From Phycisphaerales bacterium (lineage in GTDB: Bacteria > Planctomycetota > Phycisphaerae > UBA1845 > Fen-1342): a stretch of 50,893 nucleotides of DNA. Positions 8,667-17,860 of the stretch are shown here, piece after piece. The number at the start of each line of letters is the position of its first letter. Within the stretch, counting starts at the first letter, position 1. Under the pieces are notes generated by a model. It was not told the DNA's origin and ran no database searches. It saw only the letters and a program-made list of their open reading frames with translations. Position numbers and translations under genes: made by a program. The stretch covers positions 4,720 through 55,612 of the forward strand of contig JAEUIR010000003.1 in assembly GCA_016795025.1 (NCBI GenBank). Reading direction: 5' to 3'.

Positions 8667-10304
8667 ATGAGCGCAAGCACTCCGCAGGAAACAAAACTCT
8701 CGCAGCCGACCAGTGCCGTCGCGGCCGCCGGAACGGCGGGCTTTCCGGTTTCATTCTGGATTCTCAACACGATCGAGATGTTTGAGCGACTGGCGTTTTT
8801 CACATTTCGCGTCGTCGCGCCGATTTACATCATGCAAGCAGACAACCCAGGGGGCCTGCATCTGACCGCCGGCCAAAAGGGAACGATCTATGCCTGGTGG
8901 GCCGTGTTCCAATCGATCTTACCGATCGTCACGGGCGGAATCGCCGACCGATACGGCTACAAACGAACATTGATGTTCGCATTCGCGCTGATGACCGGCG
9001 GCTATCTGGGCGCGGCGTTCCTGCGAGACTTTGTCTGGGTGACGGATGCGGATCCGGCTAAGGCCCTGGCGCAATCGAACTTCTACACGCTGTTCATTTC
9101 GATCATGGTGCTGGCCACGGGCACCGCGTTTTTCAAGCCGGCGCTCCAAGGCTCGTTGGCGCAAAACCTGACCAAAGCCAATTCGTCGCTCGGTTGGGGC
9201 ATTTTTTACATGGTCGTCAACATCGGCGGGATCATTGGACCTTTTGTATCGACCTATCTGTTGGCCAAACCACCACAAGACTCGGGGATGTCACCGGACG
9301 AGCTCGTCGCATTTGGAAAGGCCGCGTGGCGCAACCTGCTGCTCGCGGCCGCCGCATTCGCCGCTTTCAACTTCCTGCTGCTGGCGGTTCTCAAGGATGT
9401 GCCAAGCGGGGCGGACAAGTCAGTGAGCCTGTTTACGGTGCTCGAACGAACCATCGTGAACTTCTTTGAGCCGCGCCTGCTGGTTTGGATTCTGATCATG
9501 TCCGGCTTCTGGCTGATGATGTATCAGCTTTGGGATTTGCAGCCGAACTTCATCGCGGATTGGGTCGACAGCGGTCCGATCGCCCAATCGCTGCAATCGC
9601 TGCCTCAGGGTATGAAAAAGTTTCTGATCGAACACACGCCCCACGGACCCCAGATTCCTCAGCAAATTCTCCTCAACGCCAACGCCGCGTTCATCATCCT
9701 GCTGATGGTGCCGATCGCCTGGGCGACTCGAAAAATGCGCACGCTTTCAGCCATGACCATCGGCATGATCACCGCGACCATCGGGATTATTGTCGCCGGA
9801 TGGACGATGAGCGCCTGGATTCTGCTGTTCGGAATCCTGCTGTTTTCGCTCGGCGAAATGACCACCGGCCCGAAGAAGAACGAATATCTCGGCCTAATCG
9901 CCCCGCCCGGAAAAAAGGGGTTGTACCTGGGTTATGTGAACATTCCGGTCGGCATCGGCGTTGGCGTAGGCTCGACGTTCGCTGCGTACCTTTATGGAAA
10001 TTTCGGCGAAAAGGCGACGTTGGCGCTGAAATACATGCTGGAAAAAACGCCGCTTGGCGCGGGCAAGCAATGGGACGGCGATGTCAAATCACTTGAAAGC
10101 GTGCTATCGATCAAGCGCTCCGATGCGATGTTGCGTTTTCAGGAAGCGATGAATCTCGATTATGCCGCGGCGACGCAACTGTTGTGGGATACCTATCACC
10201 CGCAGTACATCTGGCTGGCGTTCGCCGCGATCGGCGTGATCTGCACCATCGCGCTCGCCATCTTCGCTCATATGGCCAAACGCTGGAACGACATGAATGC
10301 CTAA
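8667..10304 (+). CDS. POT/PTR2-like MFS peptide transporter
   Basis: A membrane protein of 545 residues with about twelve hydrophobic segments. The first segment carries FWILNTIEMFERLAFF, like the NLIEMFERFSYY of proton-dependent oligopeptide transporters. WGIFYMVVNIGGIIGPFVST matches the family signature in helix 5, and GGIADRYGYKRTL is the MFS loop 2-3 motif. The inferred job is proton-coupled uptake of di- and tripeptides across the inner membrane. The frame is open 65 codons further upstream, but ATG 8667 has GGAG six bases before it and the upstream residues are Arg/Ser-rich. Long loops between helices 6 and 8 are unusual, so the substrate may differ from classical peptides. Confidence 0.82.
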   Translation: MSASTPQETKLSQPTSAVAAAGTAGFPVSFWILNTIEMFERLAFFTFRVVAPIYIMQADNPGGLHLTAGQKGTIYAWWAVFQSILPIVTGGIADRYGYKRTLMFAFALMTGGYLGAAFLRDFVWVTDADPAKALAQSNFYTLFISIMVLATGTAFFKPALQGSLAQNLTKANSSLGWGIFYMVVNIGGIIGPFVSTYLLAKPPQDSGMSPDELVAFGKAAWRNLLLAAAAFAAFNFLLLAVLKDVPSGADKSVSLFTVLERTIVNFFEPRLLVWILIMSGFWLMMYQLWDLQPNFIADWVDSGPIAQSLQSLPQGMKKFLIEHTPHGPQIPQQILLNANAAFIILLMVPIAWATRKMRTLSAMTIGMITATIGIIVAGWTMSAWILLFGILLFSLGEMTTGPKKNEYLGLIAPPGKKGLYLGYVNIPVGIGVGVGSTFAAYLYGNFGEKATLALKYMLEKTPLGAGKQWDGDVKSLESVLSIKRSDAMLRFQEAMNLDYAAATQLLWDTYHPQYIWLAFAAIGVICTIALAIFAHMAKRWNDMNA

Positions 10305-10381
10305 GCGGGCGGCGACCGCTGCTTCAGGGTTGCGACTCTGATCGAACCAAAGCGATCCGCAATATGCCGGTATGTTCAGGT

Positions 10382-11809
10382 TCAACTTCGCAGCACCAGC
10401 GCTTTTCGCTCGGTTAATTCCTCAATCATGTATCGAACTCCTTCGCGGCCTGCGCCGCTGTCCTTCACGCCGCCGTACGGCATATTGTCCACGCGAAAGC
10501 TCGGAACGTCATTGATGATCACGCCGCCCACGTCAAGCTCGCGAAACGCGCGCATCGCGTGCATCAGGTTGTTTGTGAACACGCCTGCCTGCAAACCATA
10601 GCGACTCGCATTCGCCTGATGCAGCGCTTCGTCGAAATCATCGAACGGCCGCAGCGTCGCGACCGGGCCAAAAACTTCCTCGCAATCGAGCTGCGCATCA
10701 GCCGCGACATTCTCCATCCAAGTCGCCTCCGCAAAACGTCCATGTCGCCGCCCGCCGCAAAGCACGCGCGCCCCCGCAGCCACGGCCGCCGCGATCCACT
10801 GCTCCACGCGCTCCGCTTCTCGCTGCGAAATCAGCGGGCCGAGCGTCGTGCTTTCCTCACGTGGATCGCCCATTTTCAATACCGCCGCGGCCGCGATCAG
10901 TCGCGTACGTAACGAATCAAGAATTTCGCGATGGGCCAGGACGCGTTGCACGCTGATGCAGCTTTGCCCGGCCTGGTAGAACGCGCCAAACGTCAGCCGC
11001 TCGGCCACGTGATCGAGATCGACATCACGATCGACGATGCAAGCCGCGTTGCCACCCAACTCCAGCAGCACGCGCTTGCGGCCCGCGCGCTCGCGCAGAC
11101 CCCACCCGACGCGCGTCGATCCCGTGAAACTCAGCACGCTGATGCGCTCGTCCTCGACGAGCGGCGCGGCCGCGTCATTGTCGCACACCAATATCGAAAA
11201 CCCGCCTTCGGGCAGGGACGTGTCCGCGAGCAGCTCGCCGAGCAACATGCTCGTCAACGGCGTGTTCGGCGACGGCTTCAATATCCAGGGACATCCGGCC
11301 GCGATCGCCGGAGCAATTTTGTGGGCCGCCAGGTTCAGCGGGAAATTAAAGGGAGTAATGAAGCTGCACACACCGGCCGGAAATCGTCCCACGACGCATT
11401 GCGAATCAGCCGCGCGCGGGCTGATGTCCAACGGGAAGAACTCGCCGCCGATGCGCGTTGACTCTTCGGATGCGAGCCGGAAAGTATCAATCGCGCGCGC
11501 TACCTCGCCGCGCGCCTCGCGAACGCACTTGCCCGTCTCCAACGTCAAAAGCTGCGCGAATTCTTCCGATCGCTTCGAAAGCCCGTCCACAACACGTTGC
11601 AGAATGTCACGGCGCTCATGTCCGGCGAGAGCCCGCGTCGCGCGCCTGGCTTCCCAAGCGGCCTTGATGGCGGAATCGATATCAGCGTTGCTCGCCGTCG
11701 AAACCGCGCCGATTCGCTCGCCGGAGAACTTGTTCTCGACCGATAGCGCGGCCGCGCGCTCGACGGGCCTGCCGGCCAGGAACATCGGCCACAAATCCCG
11801 TGTGCTCAA
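10382..11809 (-). CDS. NAD(P)-dependent aldehyde dehydrogenase
   Basis: The protein has 475 residues, a full-length ALDH-superfamily enzyme oxidising an aldehyde to a carboxylate with NAD(P)+. Catalytic residues are visible: Asn155 in TPFNFPLNL, Lys178 in ILKPSPNTP, Glu250 in LLELGGN and nucleophile Cys284 in AGQSCISVQR. FTGSTRVG at 229-236 binds the cofactor. The sequence is closer to the glyceraldehyde-3-phosphate (NADP)/lactaldehyde/phosphonoacetaldehyde dehydrogenase branch than to betaine-aldehyde enzymes; the substrate cannot be settled by eye. The listed start is a TTG at 11809; an ATG at 11785 (MFLAGRPV) is an equally good start. The gene is convergent with the transporter gene, and the LolA-like gene lies 35 bp upstream on the same strand. 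Confidence 0.88.
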   Translation of the reverse strand: MSTRDLWPMFLAGRPVERAAALSVENKFSGERIGAVSTASNADIDSAIKAAWEARRATRALAGHERRDILQRVVDGLSKRSEEFAQLLTLETGKCVREARGEVARAIDTFRLASEESTRIGGEFFPLDISPRAADSQCVVGRFPAGVCSFITPFNFPLNLAAHKIAPAIAAGCPWILKPSPNTPLTSMLLGELLADTSLPEGGFSILVCDNDAAAPLVEDERISVLSFTGSTRVGWGLRERAGRKRVLLELGGNAACIVDRDVDLDHVAERLTFGAFYQAGQSCISVQRVLAHREILDSLRTRLIAAAAVLKMGDPREESTTLGPLISQREAERVEQWIAAAVAAGARVLCGGRRHGRFAEATWMENVAADAQLDCEEVFGPVATLRPFDDFDEALHQANASRYGLQAGVFTNNLMHAMRAFRELDVGGVIINDVPSFRVDNMPYGGVKDSGAGREGVRYMIEELTERKALVLRS

Positions 11810-11844
11810 CGCAAGCTCTCGCTGTCGCGGATGGCCCGCCGTGT

Positions 11845-12693
11845 TTACTTTTTCGGGCTGCCGCCGGCCGCCGGTTCGGAATTCTTTTGCTCAGGTTTCG
11901 TGGATGGTTTCGACGTCGGCCGCGATTTCAATTCCTGAATCGCCTCTGGCAGCTTGAATTCGTCCTTGGGCAAATCCACATTGTGTTTCACTTCGGACAG
12001 CTTGGTCGTCATGCGCATCTGCACGACTTCCTGCAAGGCCGTCATTGCGACCGAAACGCCGTCGATCACCTTATGATCTGAAAATGTGACTTTCACCGGG
12101 ATTTCGCCCATTGGATTTTTCAGCGTGAAGTCCATGCGCCGCAGAAGAAAATCCTTCTGATCGATGAACCACGACTCAGGAGCGCCGACCTTCGGCGTCA
12201 TCTGGATTTTCCAGCATTTCGCCTCGCCGACGGTTTCCTCTCCCGCGTTTTCGACCTTGGCGTAAAGCTCCTGCCACTTCATGAACCAGTGAAACGTCGT
12301 CTGACGTTTCATGATTTCCCGCTCTTCGCCTTCCAGAATGCGCGGCCCCTGGGCATCCGACATTTCCCACAACGTCTCGCCGTCGCTGCCCTGCTCGGAT
12401 TTGCCTAGCCCTTCCATATCCACAATCGTGTGCGCCAGGTTCGGGGCGCTTTCCACAACCGTGATCTTGCCGGTAATCCCCATCGCAGGAAATTCAAGCG
12501 TTCCCGTGCTAACCCGATTCTTCAGTTTCTCGTGCGCCGTCTTTCCGCCGGTCGCCTCAATGCAGCGCTTCAGCACTTCTTCGCCGGCCGGGGGCTTGCT
12601 TTCCTGCGCCGCGGCTGCGCCGCAAATCGCCGCGACGATCAGGAACAATCCGCCGCGCATGGACCTGACGCTCTGTTTGCGAATATCACACAT
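11845..12693 (-). CDS. exported LolA/LppX-fold-like protein of unknown function
   Basis: The protein has 282 residues. An N-terminal export signal spans residues 13-30 (MRGGLFLIVAAICGAAAA), followed by a domain that reads like the single-sheet barrel of outer-membrane lipoprotein-sorting proteins: a starting helix EEVLKRCIEATGG, then repeated strands, ending with WFIDQKDFLLRRMDF and KVTFSDHKVIDGV. This pattern is common in planctomycete and acidobacterial proteins of unknown role. The tail is low-complexity (PTSKPSTKPEQKNSEP). Start choice: AAGGAG lies six bases before ATG 12693. The S41 peptidase ends 51 bp upstream on the same strand, so a short operon is possible. Lipoprotein carriage or sensing is only inferred. 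Confidence 0.65.
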   Translation of the reverse strand: MCDIRKQSVRSMRGGLFLIVAAICGAAAAQESKPPAGEEVLKRCIEATGGKTAHEKLKNRVSTGTLEFPAMGITGKITVVESAPNLAHTIVDMEGLGKSEQGSDGETLWEMSDAQGPRILEGEEREIMKRQTTFHWFMKWQELYAKVENAGEETVGEAKCWKIQMTPKVGAPESWFIDQKDFLLRRMDFTLKNPMGEIPVKVTFSDHKVIDGVSVAMTALQEVVQMRMTTKLSEVKHNVDLPKDEFKLPEAIQELKSRPTSKPSTKPEQKNSEPAAGGSPKK

Positions 12694-12744
12694 CGATGAC
12701 TCCTTATTGCCGCTCTTTGATTCGAAACAACCAATCCCCGTCGT

Positions 12745-14151
12745 CTACTGTTTCCGAATCCACGCTTCAGCCGCGCTAATCACATCGTCGCGCCCAGCCA
12801 ACAATTCGGAACGCGTCAGCACGACGGACTCCTCCGGTATTACACCGCGCCCCTCCAGAGGTTTGTCGCTCGCCGATATGTAATTCGCAAATGCATATTG
12901 AAATCCGTCGCCGTTCGGCAGGCGCTCGATCACCGACGGAAGCGCTGCGCCAGCGCTGCGTTGACCAAATACTCGTGCCCGGCCGATGTCCTGCAACCCG
13001 CCCGCCAGAATCTCGGCAGTTGACGCCGATCCGCCGTCGACCAACACGGCCAGCGGCCCCCCAAACGGCGTCGCGCGCGGCGTGATTGCGAATTTCAGTT
13101 TTGTTTCCCGTGTGATCATCGTGCCGAGCGTCGCGGGCTCAGTGACAAACCAACCCGCCATTCCCATGGCCATCGCGCCGACTCCGCCGGGATTGCCGCG
13201 CAGGTCGAGAATCACACCGCGCACGTCGGAAAATGATCGCATTGCCCCCTCAAACTGCTTCATCATTTTGCCGGGGTTTGCGAACATGTTAAACCGAATG
13301 TAGCCGATGTCATCGCCGATGCGGCCCGACTCAAACCACGTGCGCACGACGCCCATGTTGCCGAGCGATGACGATTCGCCGTGCGGCGGGCCAAGCGCAA
13401 GCTGGAACTCGTGCCGTGCGTCGCGAGCGTCCAGCGCAGTGATTTTGATTTCCCCGCCCGGCTCGCCGCTCAGCATGTTTTCCACGCCGCGCGTCAAGAA
13501 CAAATCAAGTAATGTCGAATCCTTGTGCGCGTCGTTAATGAGGCGCACTCGGCGATCGACGCTGACGCCGTTCACTTCGATCAGCGCCATGCCCGTCATA
13601 ACACCCGCTCTCGCCGCTGCGGAGTCGCGATAAACGCGCGACACCAGCGCCTGGCCGCCGATGACACGCGCCTCAATGCCGGCCCACCCCTGGCGAGTTC
13701 CGCCGCCGGAGCCGGATCCGCCCGGCTCGCCCGTGGCGTCGGCCATTTCCTCATACGCTTCGACCGGAATGATGCCATAGTGCGATAGCTTGAGGCGATG
13801 AATCATCTCGCTGATCGCTTCGCGAACCTCACTCGTGGTTGTGGCCGCTTCCGCGCGCGGCCGCAGCTCCGCGCGGACAGCGTCCCAATCGACGCCGCCT
13901 AATTTCGGATCCCAATGCTTGTCGCGGATCGTCGTCCAAACCTTATCGAACGAATCCAGCGCGCACTGCTTTTTCGCCGCCGTCATCACCGTGGCGCTTC
14001 GCCGCGGGGCAGCCGATTCGCAGCCGAATACCGCGGCCACCAGCACAGCGGCGATCAGCCAATTGGCGTATGTGCGGCGAGTGATTCTGCGCGAAGGCGG
14101 GCTACTGCGTCGTCGTGGAGATAAGTCCTGGATTTCGAGGTCGAATGTCAT
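12745..14151 (-). CDS. S41-family peptidase lipoprotein with PDZ domain
   Basis: The protein has 468 residues. A membrane segment WLIAAVLVAAVFGC ends in a lipobox with Cys44, so it is probably a lipid-anchored envelope enzyme. An N-terminal helical region is followed by a PDZ domain (about 155-250, with GWAGIEARVIGGQALVSRVY and AGVMTGMALIEVNG). The S41 catalytic domain (280-468) contains GVILDLRGNPGGV and the nucleophile motif VDGGSASTAEIL (Ser377). Where CtpA-type enzymes place the general-base Lys (FGKG), this protein has GQRSAGAALP, so it belongs to the branch without that Lys. It probably cleaves proteins at or near the C-terminus in the periplasm. The neighbouring LolA-like gene is downstream on the same strand. 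Confidence 0.85.
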   Translation of the reverse strand: MTFDLEIQDLSPRRRSSPPSRRITRRTYANWLIAAVLVAAVFGCESAAPRRSATVMTAAKKQCALDSFDKVWTTIRDKHWDPKLGGVDWDAVRAELRPRAEAATTTSEVREAISEMIHRLKLSHYGIIPVEAYEEMADATGEPGGSGSGGGTRQGWAGIEARVIGGQALVSRVYRDSAAARAGVMTGMALIEVNGVSVDRRVRLINDAHKDSTLLDLFLTRGVENMLSGEPGGEIKITALDARDARHEFQLALGPPHGESSSLGNMGVVRTWFESGRIGDDIGYIRFNMFANPGKMMKQFEGAMRSFSDVRGVILDLRGNPGGVGAMAMGMAGWFVTEPATLGTMITRETKLKFAITPRATPFGGPLAVLVDGGSASTAEILAGGLQDIGRARVFGQRSAGAALPSVIERLPNGDGFQYAFANYISASDKPLEGRGVIPEESVVLTRSELLAGRDDVISAAEAWIRKQ

Positions 14152-14225
14152 TGAATCGCCTGAATGTGACCCCGGATCGTGTGCGTCGCGCCCGCGACGC
14201 GCACCTCTCCGGATCGGCGAAGCAA

Positions 14226-14256
14226 GCCTAGCGGCGCGTGTGGCGTGCGGCTAGGC
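14226..14256 (-). terminator. hairpin just after the TMTC-like gene
   Basis: A 7-bp perfect stem (GCCTAGC/GCTAGGC) with a 17-base GC-rich loop starts three bases beyond the TGA of the TMTC-like gene. No T-run follows, so this may be a pause or RNA-end structure rather than a true intrinsic terminator. A second bulged hairpin lies at 14181-14204. Confidence 0.4.
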
Positions 14257-14259
14257 GGC

Positions 14260-16074
14260 TCATCGTCGGTTTTCGCGTGCATCCGTCGGATTCAGTTGGT
14301 TCGAAAGTTCCCTGACGCGCGGGTCGAGCGGATAGCGAGTCTCAAGCATGCGGATATGGCGCTCGGCCTCGGCGCGCCGGCCGCCGCGTAGCAGAATATT
14401 GCTAAGCGCGATGGCCGGATCAGCATATGTCGGGCGCAGCCGCAGCGCGGCTTCGTATTCCGCTTCGGCAGTCTTCTGATCGCCGTAGCGCAGCGAGAGA
14501 TTGCCGCGCGCTGCATGAGCGTTCGGCGCGACCGCCGGAATCGCCAGCGCGGCGCTCAGCGCTTTCTCCAAATCATCGGCCCGCCCGAGACGATCCAGCG
14601 CCAACCACAGGTTTTCATGCGCTAATTCGTTGTCCGATCGGAGTGCAATTGCCCGCTCGAAGCACTTGGCCGCTTCCGCCGCTCTGCCCTCGGCAAGCAA
14701 GACGTAATAGCCGTAGTTTGTTTGATTCGTCGTGCTGGAAGGCTCCACCCGAAATGCCTCGGTCCATAACGCCTTTGAGTTGCGCCAGACACCGATTTGG
14801 CGAAACGTCAGCCCAACCAGAATCACGATCGCGATGCCGCCGCCCACGACTGCTGCGACGCCGGCGGCTCTGCCGCGCCGCCTCGCCCAATGATCGATGC
14901 ACAGCCCGCCTAACGTAATCAGTGCGACCGTCGGTAGATAGCTGTAGCGATATGCGACTTCCTGACGCCCGCTTTGCAGAAAGCCCAGCACCGGTGAAAC
15001 CACGACGACGAAAATGCCCGCTGCGATGATCGCCAGGCCGGCGCGGCGACGGTAAATGAGCAGCGCGGCCGCGGTGAGCATCACCAGGCCGATCGGAATC
15101 AAGTAGCGTATGCTCGCGACTTTCAACGGCGTGTCGATCTCGTGGAACGGCGACAGCCCGATCGGCAGCAGCGTCTTCCAAACATAAAACACCAGGCCGT
15201 AACACGCCTGCGCCACGCGAGCCACCGGGCTGTGATCCGCCAGCGTCATGACCGCCGACGCGGATTGTTGCGCCAGAGGCGCGACCAGCGCCGCGCCGAT
15301 CGCAGGGACGGCGAAAATGAGTTTCTCGACCCACACGCCGCGGGCCGCGCGCGAAAACCAGCCGCGATCGCCGCCTATCCGCTTCAGGGGCCGCCAATCC
15401 AAAATCAGCAGGATGACGGGAAACGTGATTCCGATTGCGCGACTCAACAGCGACAATACGATCGCGAGCCAGGCCGCGACAATCAGCCCGCGGTGTGCGG
15501 CTCCCGACTCGCGGCCGCGCGCCGCGCCATGCCCAAGCAGATACAAATAGACCGCCGACAGCCAGAAGCACGAACTCAACACATCGCGCCGCTCCGTGAC
15601 CCACGCCACCGACTCAACGCGCATCGGATGAACTGCCCATACGAGCGCGATCAGAACCGCGACGAACTGGTCTCTTACCGTGCTTGCTCCGTCGCCGCGC
15701 TCTGCCTTTACCAGTCGCAGCACGACGCCCGCGATCGCGAAGACGAGCACGGCGCTAATCGCATGTAACAGTTGATTCGTCAGATGATAGCCGACCGGAT
15801 TCATTCCCCAGATCGAATAGTCGATCGCGAGCGTGATCCAACTCAGCGGCTGGTAATGCCCGAGATGAAATGTCGTGAACATCCACCGCAGATTTTCGAG
15901 CGAAAGCCCGCGATAGCGATCGTTTTGGACAAAGTTGACGGTGTCGTCCCATTCGAGCCATTCCCCGAATGTGGCCGGGAAGAACACACCAAACACCGTC
16001 AGGAAAACGATCGTTGCCGCCGCGAACGAACGAAGAATTATCGCTTTTTTCTCAGCGCCGGACATCGTCGTCAT
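14260..16074 (-). CDS. TMTC-like multi-pass membrane protein with C-terminal TPR repeats
   Basis: About 604 residues. Ten or so membrane helices are followed by a C-terminal tetratricopeptide region (last 170 residues; AAKCFERAIALRSDNELAHE, EAEYEAALRLRPTYADPAIA). The first periplasmic loop holds EWDDTVNFVQNDRY and GHYQPLSWITLAID, then NQLLHAISA and VHPMRVESVAWVTERRD. This arrangement is typical of the bacterial relatives of eukaryotic TMTC O-mannosyltransferases and of GT-C glycosyltransferases, whose acidic loop residues bind the lipid-linked sugar. A glycosyltransferase role in protein or envelope glycosylation is inferred. The frame is open to a TTG at 16149, but ATG 16074 (or 16065) begins the natural membrane segment. 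The DUF4198 gene ends 78 bp upstream on the same strand. Confidence 0.75.
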   Translation of the reverse strand: MTTMSGAEKKAIILRSFAAATIVFLTVFGVFFPATFGEWLEWDDTVNFVQNDRYRGLSLENLRWMFTTFHLGHYQPLSWITLAIDYSIWGMNPVGYHLTNQLLHAISAVLVFAIAGVVLRLVKAERGDGASTVRDQFVAVLIALVWAVHPMRVESVAWVTERRDVLSSCFWLSAVYLYLLGHGAARGRESGAAHRGLIVAAWLAIVLSLLSRAIGITFPVILLILDWRPLKRIGGDRGWFSRAARGVWVEKLIFAVPAIGAALVAPLAQQSASAVMTLADHSPVARVAQACYGLVFYVWKTLLPIGLSPFHEIDTPLKVASIRYLIPIGLVMLTAAALLIYRRRAGLAIIAAGIFVVVVSPVLGFLQSGRQEVAYRYSYLPTVALITLGGLCIDHWARRRGRAAGVAAVVGGGIAIVILVGLTFRQIGVWRNSKALWTEAFRVEPSSTTNQTNYGYYVLLAEGRAAEAAKCFERAIALRSDNELAHENLWLALDRLGRADDLEKALSAALAIPAVAPNAHAARGNLSLRYGDQKTAEAEYEAALRLRPTYADPAIALSNILLRGGRRAEAERHIRMLETRYPLDPRVRELSNQLNPTDARENRR

Positions 16075-16152
16075 GCGTCTCAGCGTAACCCACGACGACG
16101 CTTCCGGCGAGCGACGATAGGCGATCTCCCCGCCGCATCGGGCGGCCAATTT

Positions 16153-16965
16153 TCATCGCTTGACAGGGTTGGCGGCCTCGCTCGCTCCGACTTGAAAAGT
16201 CAGCGATCCCCAAAGACTTTCCCAATCCGCATCCAGCCCCGCAGGCGCCTCTCGCATATGAACGCAGTGAATCATCCACATGCCATCCGCGCCGAGTTTC
16301 AGTCTTACCTGACCTTCCTTGTCGGTTCGGCCGGATGCCGCAACCGCCGTATTCGATTTGTGCGTGGCTCGTGTCAGAATTCCTTCGAGCGGCTTGCCGT
16401 TCAACAGCAATCGCACAACCACTTCGTCTCCCGCCTTCAGGCTGGCTGGATCGGCGTCCATCAAAATTTCAAGCGGAAAATCCACCGACCGGCCGACCTT
16501 GCCGGACGCGCCATCAATATTGATGATCGACTTTGCGCACCGCGAATACGCCTCGCGCCCCGGTTTTGCGCTTTCGCCGCGCTGCGCTCGCTTCGCGATA
16601 ATCCCGTCCAAACCCTCTTCTTTCAGATACGACTCGAATTTTTCCGCGGGAAGCTCGATATGCGAATGCTTGCTGCGGTAAGCCAGCGTCACCGGCCCCG
16701 GTTGGTCAGTCTTGAACAAACCGGCCGGTTGGCTGCCATCTTTTCCGATGATGTCGCGCTGCTCACCATTCACGACAGCGAAAAACCGATCGATTTTCTC
16801 CGCGCTGCGCTGGAGCGCCTCGCCGGGAAATCCATCACCCACGCGCAGATCGATTTGCACGATCGAGCTCGCGCTTGGTCGAAATGACGAGGGCTCGATC
16901 CAGAACTCATGCGCGGCTGCCGCACTGACGACCCCGAATATGAATACGGCTGCAATCGCTCGCAC
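16153..16965 (-). CDS. exported DUF4198-family protein
   Basis: About 270 residues. A short signal peptide (RAIAAVFIFGVVSAAAAHEF) is cleaved so that the mature chain begins HEFWIEPSSF, the hallmark of DUF4198 proteins, whose N-terminal His can ligand a metal. The domain continues with immunoglobulin-like strands and ends DADWESLWGSLTFQVG. Many relatives are linked to nickel/cobalt or other metal uptake, or act as periplasmic carriers; no metal transporter is adjacent here. Start choice: the frame opens with TTGGAGGATATTGCCGTG. GGAGG is a ribosome-binding site for the GTG at 16965, so the TTG at 16980 is rejected. Confidence 0.82.
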   Translation of the reverse strand: MRAIAAVFIFGVVSAAAAHEFWIEPSSFRPSASSIVQIDLRVGDGFPGEALQRSAEKIDRFFAVVNGEQRDIIGKDGSQPAGLFKTDQPGPVTLAYRSKHSHIELPAEKFESYLKEEGLDGIIAKRAQRGESAKPGREAYSRCAKSIINIDGASGKVGRSVDFPLEILMDADPASLKAGDEVVVRLLLNGKPLEGILTRATHKSNTAVAASGRTDKEGQVRLKLGADGMWMIHCVHMREAPAGLDADWESLWGSLTFQVGASEAANPVKR

Positions 16966-17149
16966 GGCAATATCCTCCAATTGAACTCATGCTTCAGGAT
17001 GAAATCTTCCGAACTCCAAATGCGTTACGTCAGCGCGTTCGACGTGGATTTCGGCGTCGAGAGATATTGTCAGGCCCTCAATCGCGCTGACTTGGAAACA
17101 AAAAAGAGCAGCGCGCCCCCCATCAGGAGACGCGCTTGCTCGCGCGGGT

Positions 17150-17204
17150 GCTTGTGGTCCGGCAACCATGAATTGTCGGGTAGCATCGGCGGTCCGCCGG
17201 TGCG
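17150..17204 (+). repeat. 55-bp two-hairpin dispersed repeat, copy 1
   Basis: This aligns without gaps to 49554-49608, with 46 of 55 positions identical by hand count. Two hairpins are visible: CCGGCAA/TTGTCGG (17159-17165 with 17173-17179) and GCATCGGCG/CGCCGGTGC (17183-17191 with 17195-17203). It lies between the DUF4198 gene and the end of the anti-sigma gene. Confidence 0.7.
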
Positions 17205-17242
17205 CGATCCCGCATGTACCCTAATTCGAATGTGATCAGGTG

Positions 17243-17860
17243 TTAGTACAGTTCATCCGTGAGCGAAGACACGATCAGCAACTTGCATCCGCCGTCGGTG
17301 CTTTGCACGCCGTGCTTGCTGCCGGCCGACGCGCGCTGATAGTCGCCGGCGAACAGGTGATCGTCGCCGACGCGCAGGTCGCCTTCCAGCACCAGGCACT
17401 CTTCGGCCGTGTCGTGGACGTGGCGGGGATACGAACTGCCGGCATCCATCTGCACGATCGCGGTGAACTGATTTCGGTCGCGATCGACGAACAGGCGACG
17501 AATCCGCACGCCCGGAACGCCGGTTTCTTCCCATGTCTTGTCGTCGCGACGCACCACGGTCAATTCGGCGTTTTCCTTCGTCGAGGCCCAGTTTTTCCAG
17601 ATCTGTCGGTTGGGAGCAGCGGGTTCCGCGTCAATGCATTTCATCAATGCCTCACGAACGCGCGGATCGGGCACCAACTCGCCAGTGCTGCTCGCGATCT
17701 CTTCGACAACCCGCGACAATTCGCGGAGCTCGCGCCGGCAATCCACGCAGCCCGCTTCCAGGTGAGCTTCGAATGCCGCGTTTTCCTCCGCGCTCATCGC
17801 GCCGGACGAGTAACACGCGGCCAGTTCCTGCGGATCGCCTATGGTGTGTTGGTGCATCAT
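17243..17860 (-). CDS. ChrR-like anti-sigma factor with zinc-binding and cupin domains
   Basis: The protein has 205 residues. The N-terminal anti-sigma domain has AHLEAGCVDC (His33, Cys38, Cys41), a zinc-type motif of ZAS/ChrR proteins that sequesters the sigma factor. The C-terminal cupin domain (about 110-205) has YPRHVHDTAEECLVLEGDL and a later His in AGSKH, matching the two His, a Glu and a His that bind metal in ChrR. In the Rhodobacter RpoE-ChrR pair this design responds to singlet oxygen and related oxidants; the same signal is inferred, not shown, here. The start ATG overlaps the sigma factor stop codon (ATGA at 17857-17860), which points to coupled translation and matched amounts. 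Confidence 0.88.
   Translation of the reverse strand: MMHQHTIGDPQELAACYSSGAMSAEENAAFEAHLEAGCVDCRRELRELSRVVEEIASSTGELVPDPRVREALMKCIDAEPAAPNRQIWKNWASTKENAELTVVRRDDKTWEETGVPGVRIRRLFVDRDRNQFTAIVQMDAGSSYPRHVHDTAEECLVLEGDLRVGDDHLFAGDYQRASAGSKHGVQSTDGGCKLLIVSSLTDELY

Noticed and set aside
15772-16887. 371-codon plus-strand ORF opposite the TMTC-like and DUF4198 genes
   Set aside because: It is an antisense shadow in GC-rich DNA; its composition is Arg/His/Gln-rich with no motif, while the minus-strand genes have clear families.
17085-17242. possible small gene between DUF4198 and the anti-sigma gene
   Set aside because: The frames are short and the DNA is occupied by the dispersed repeat.
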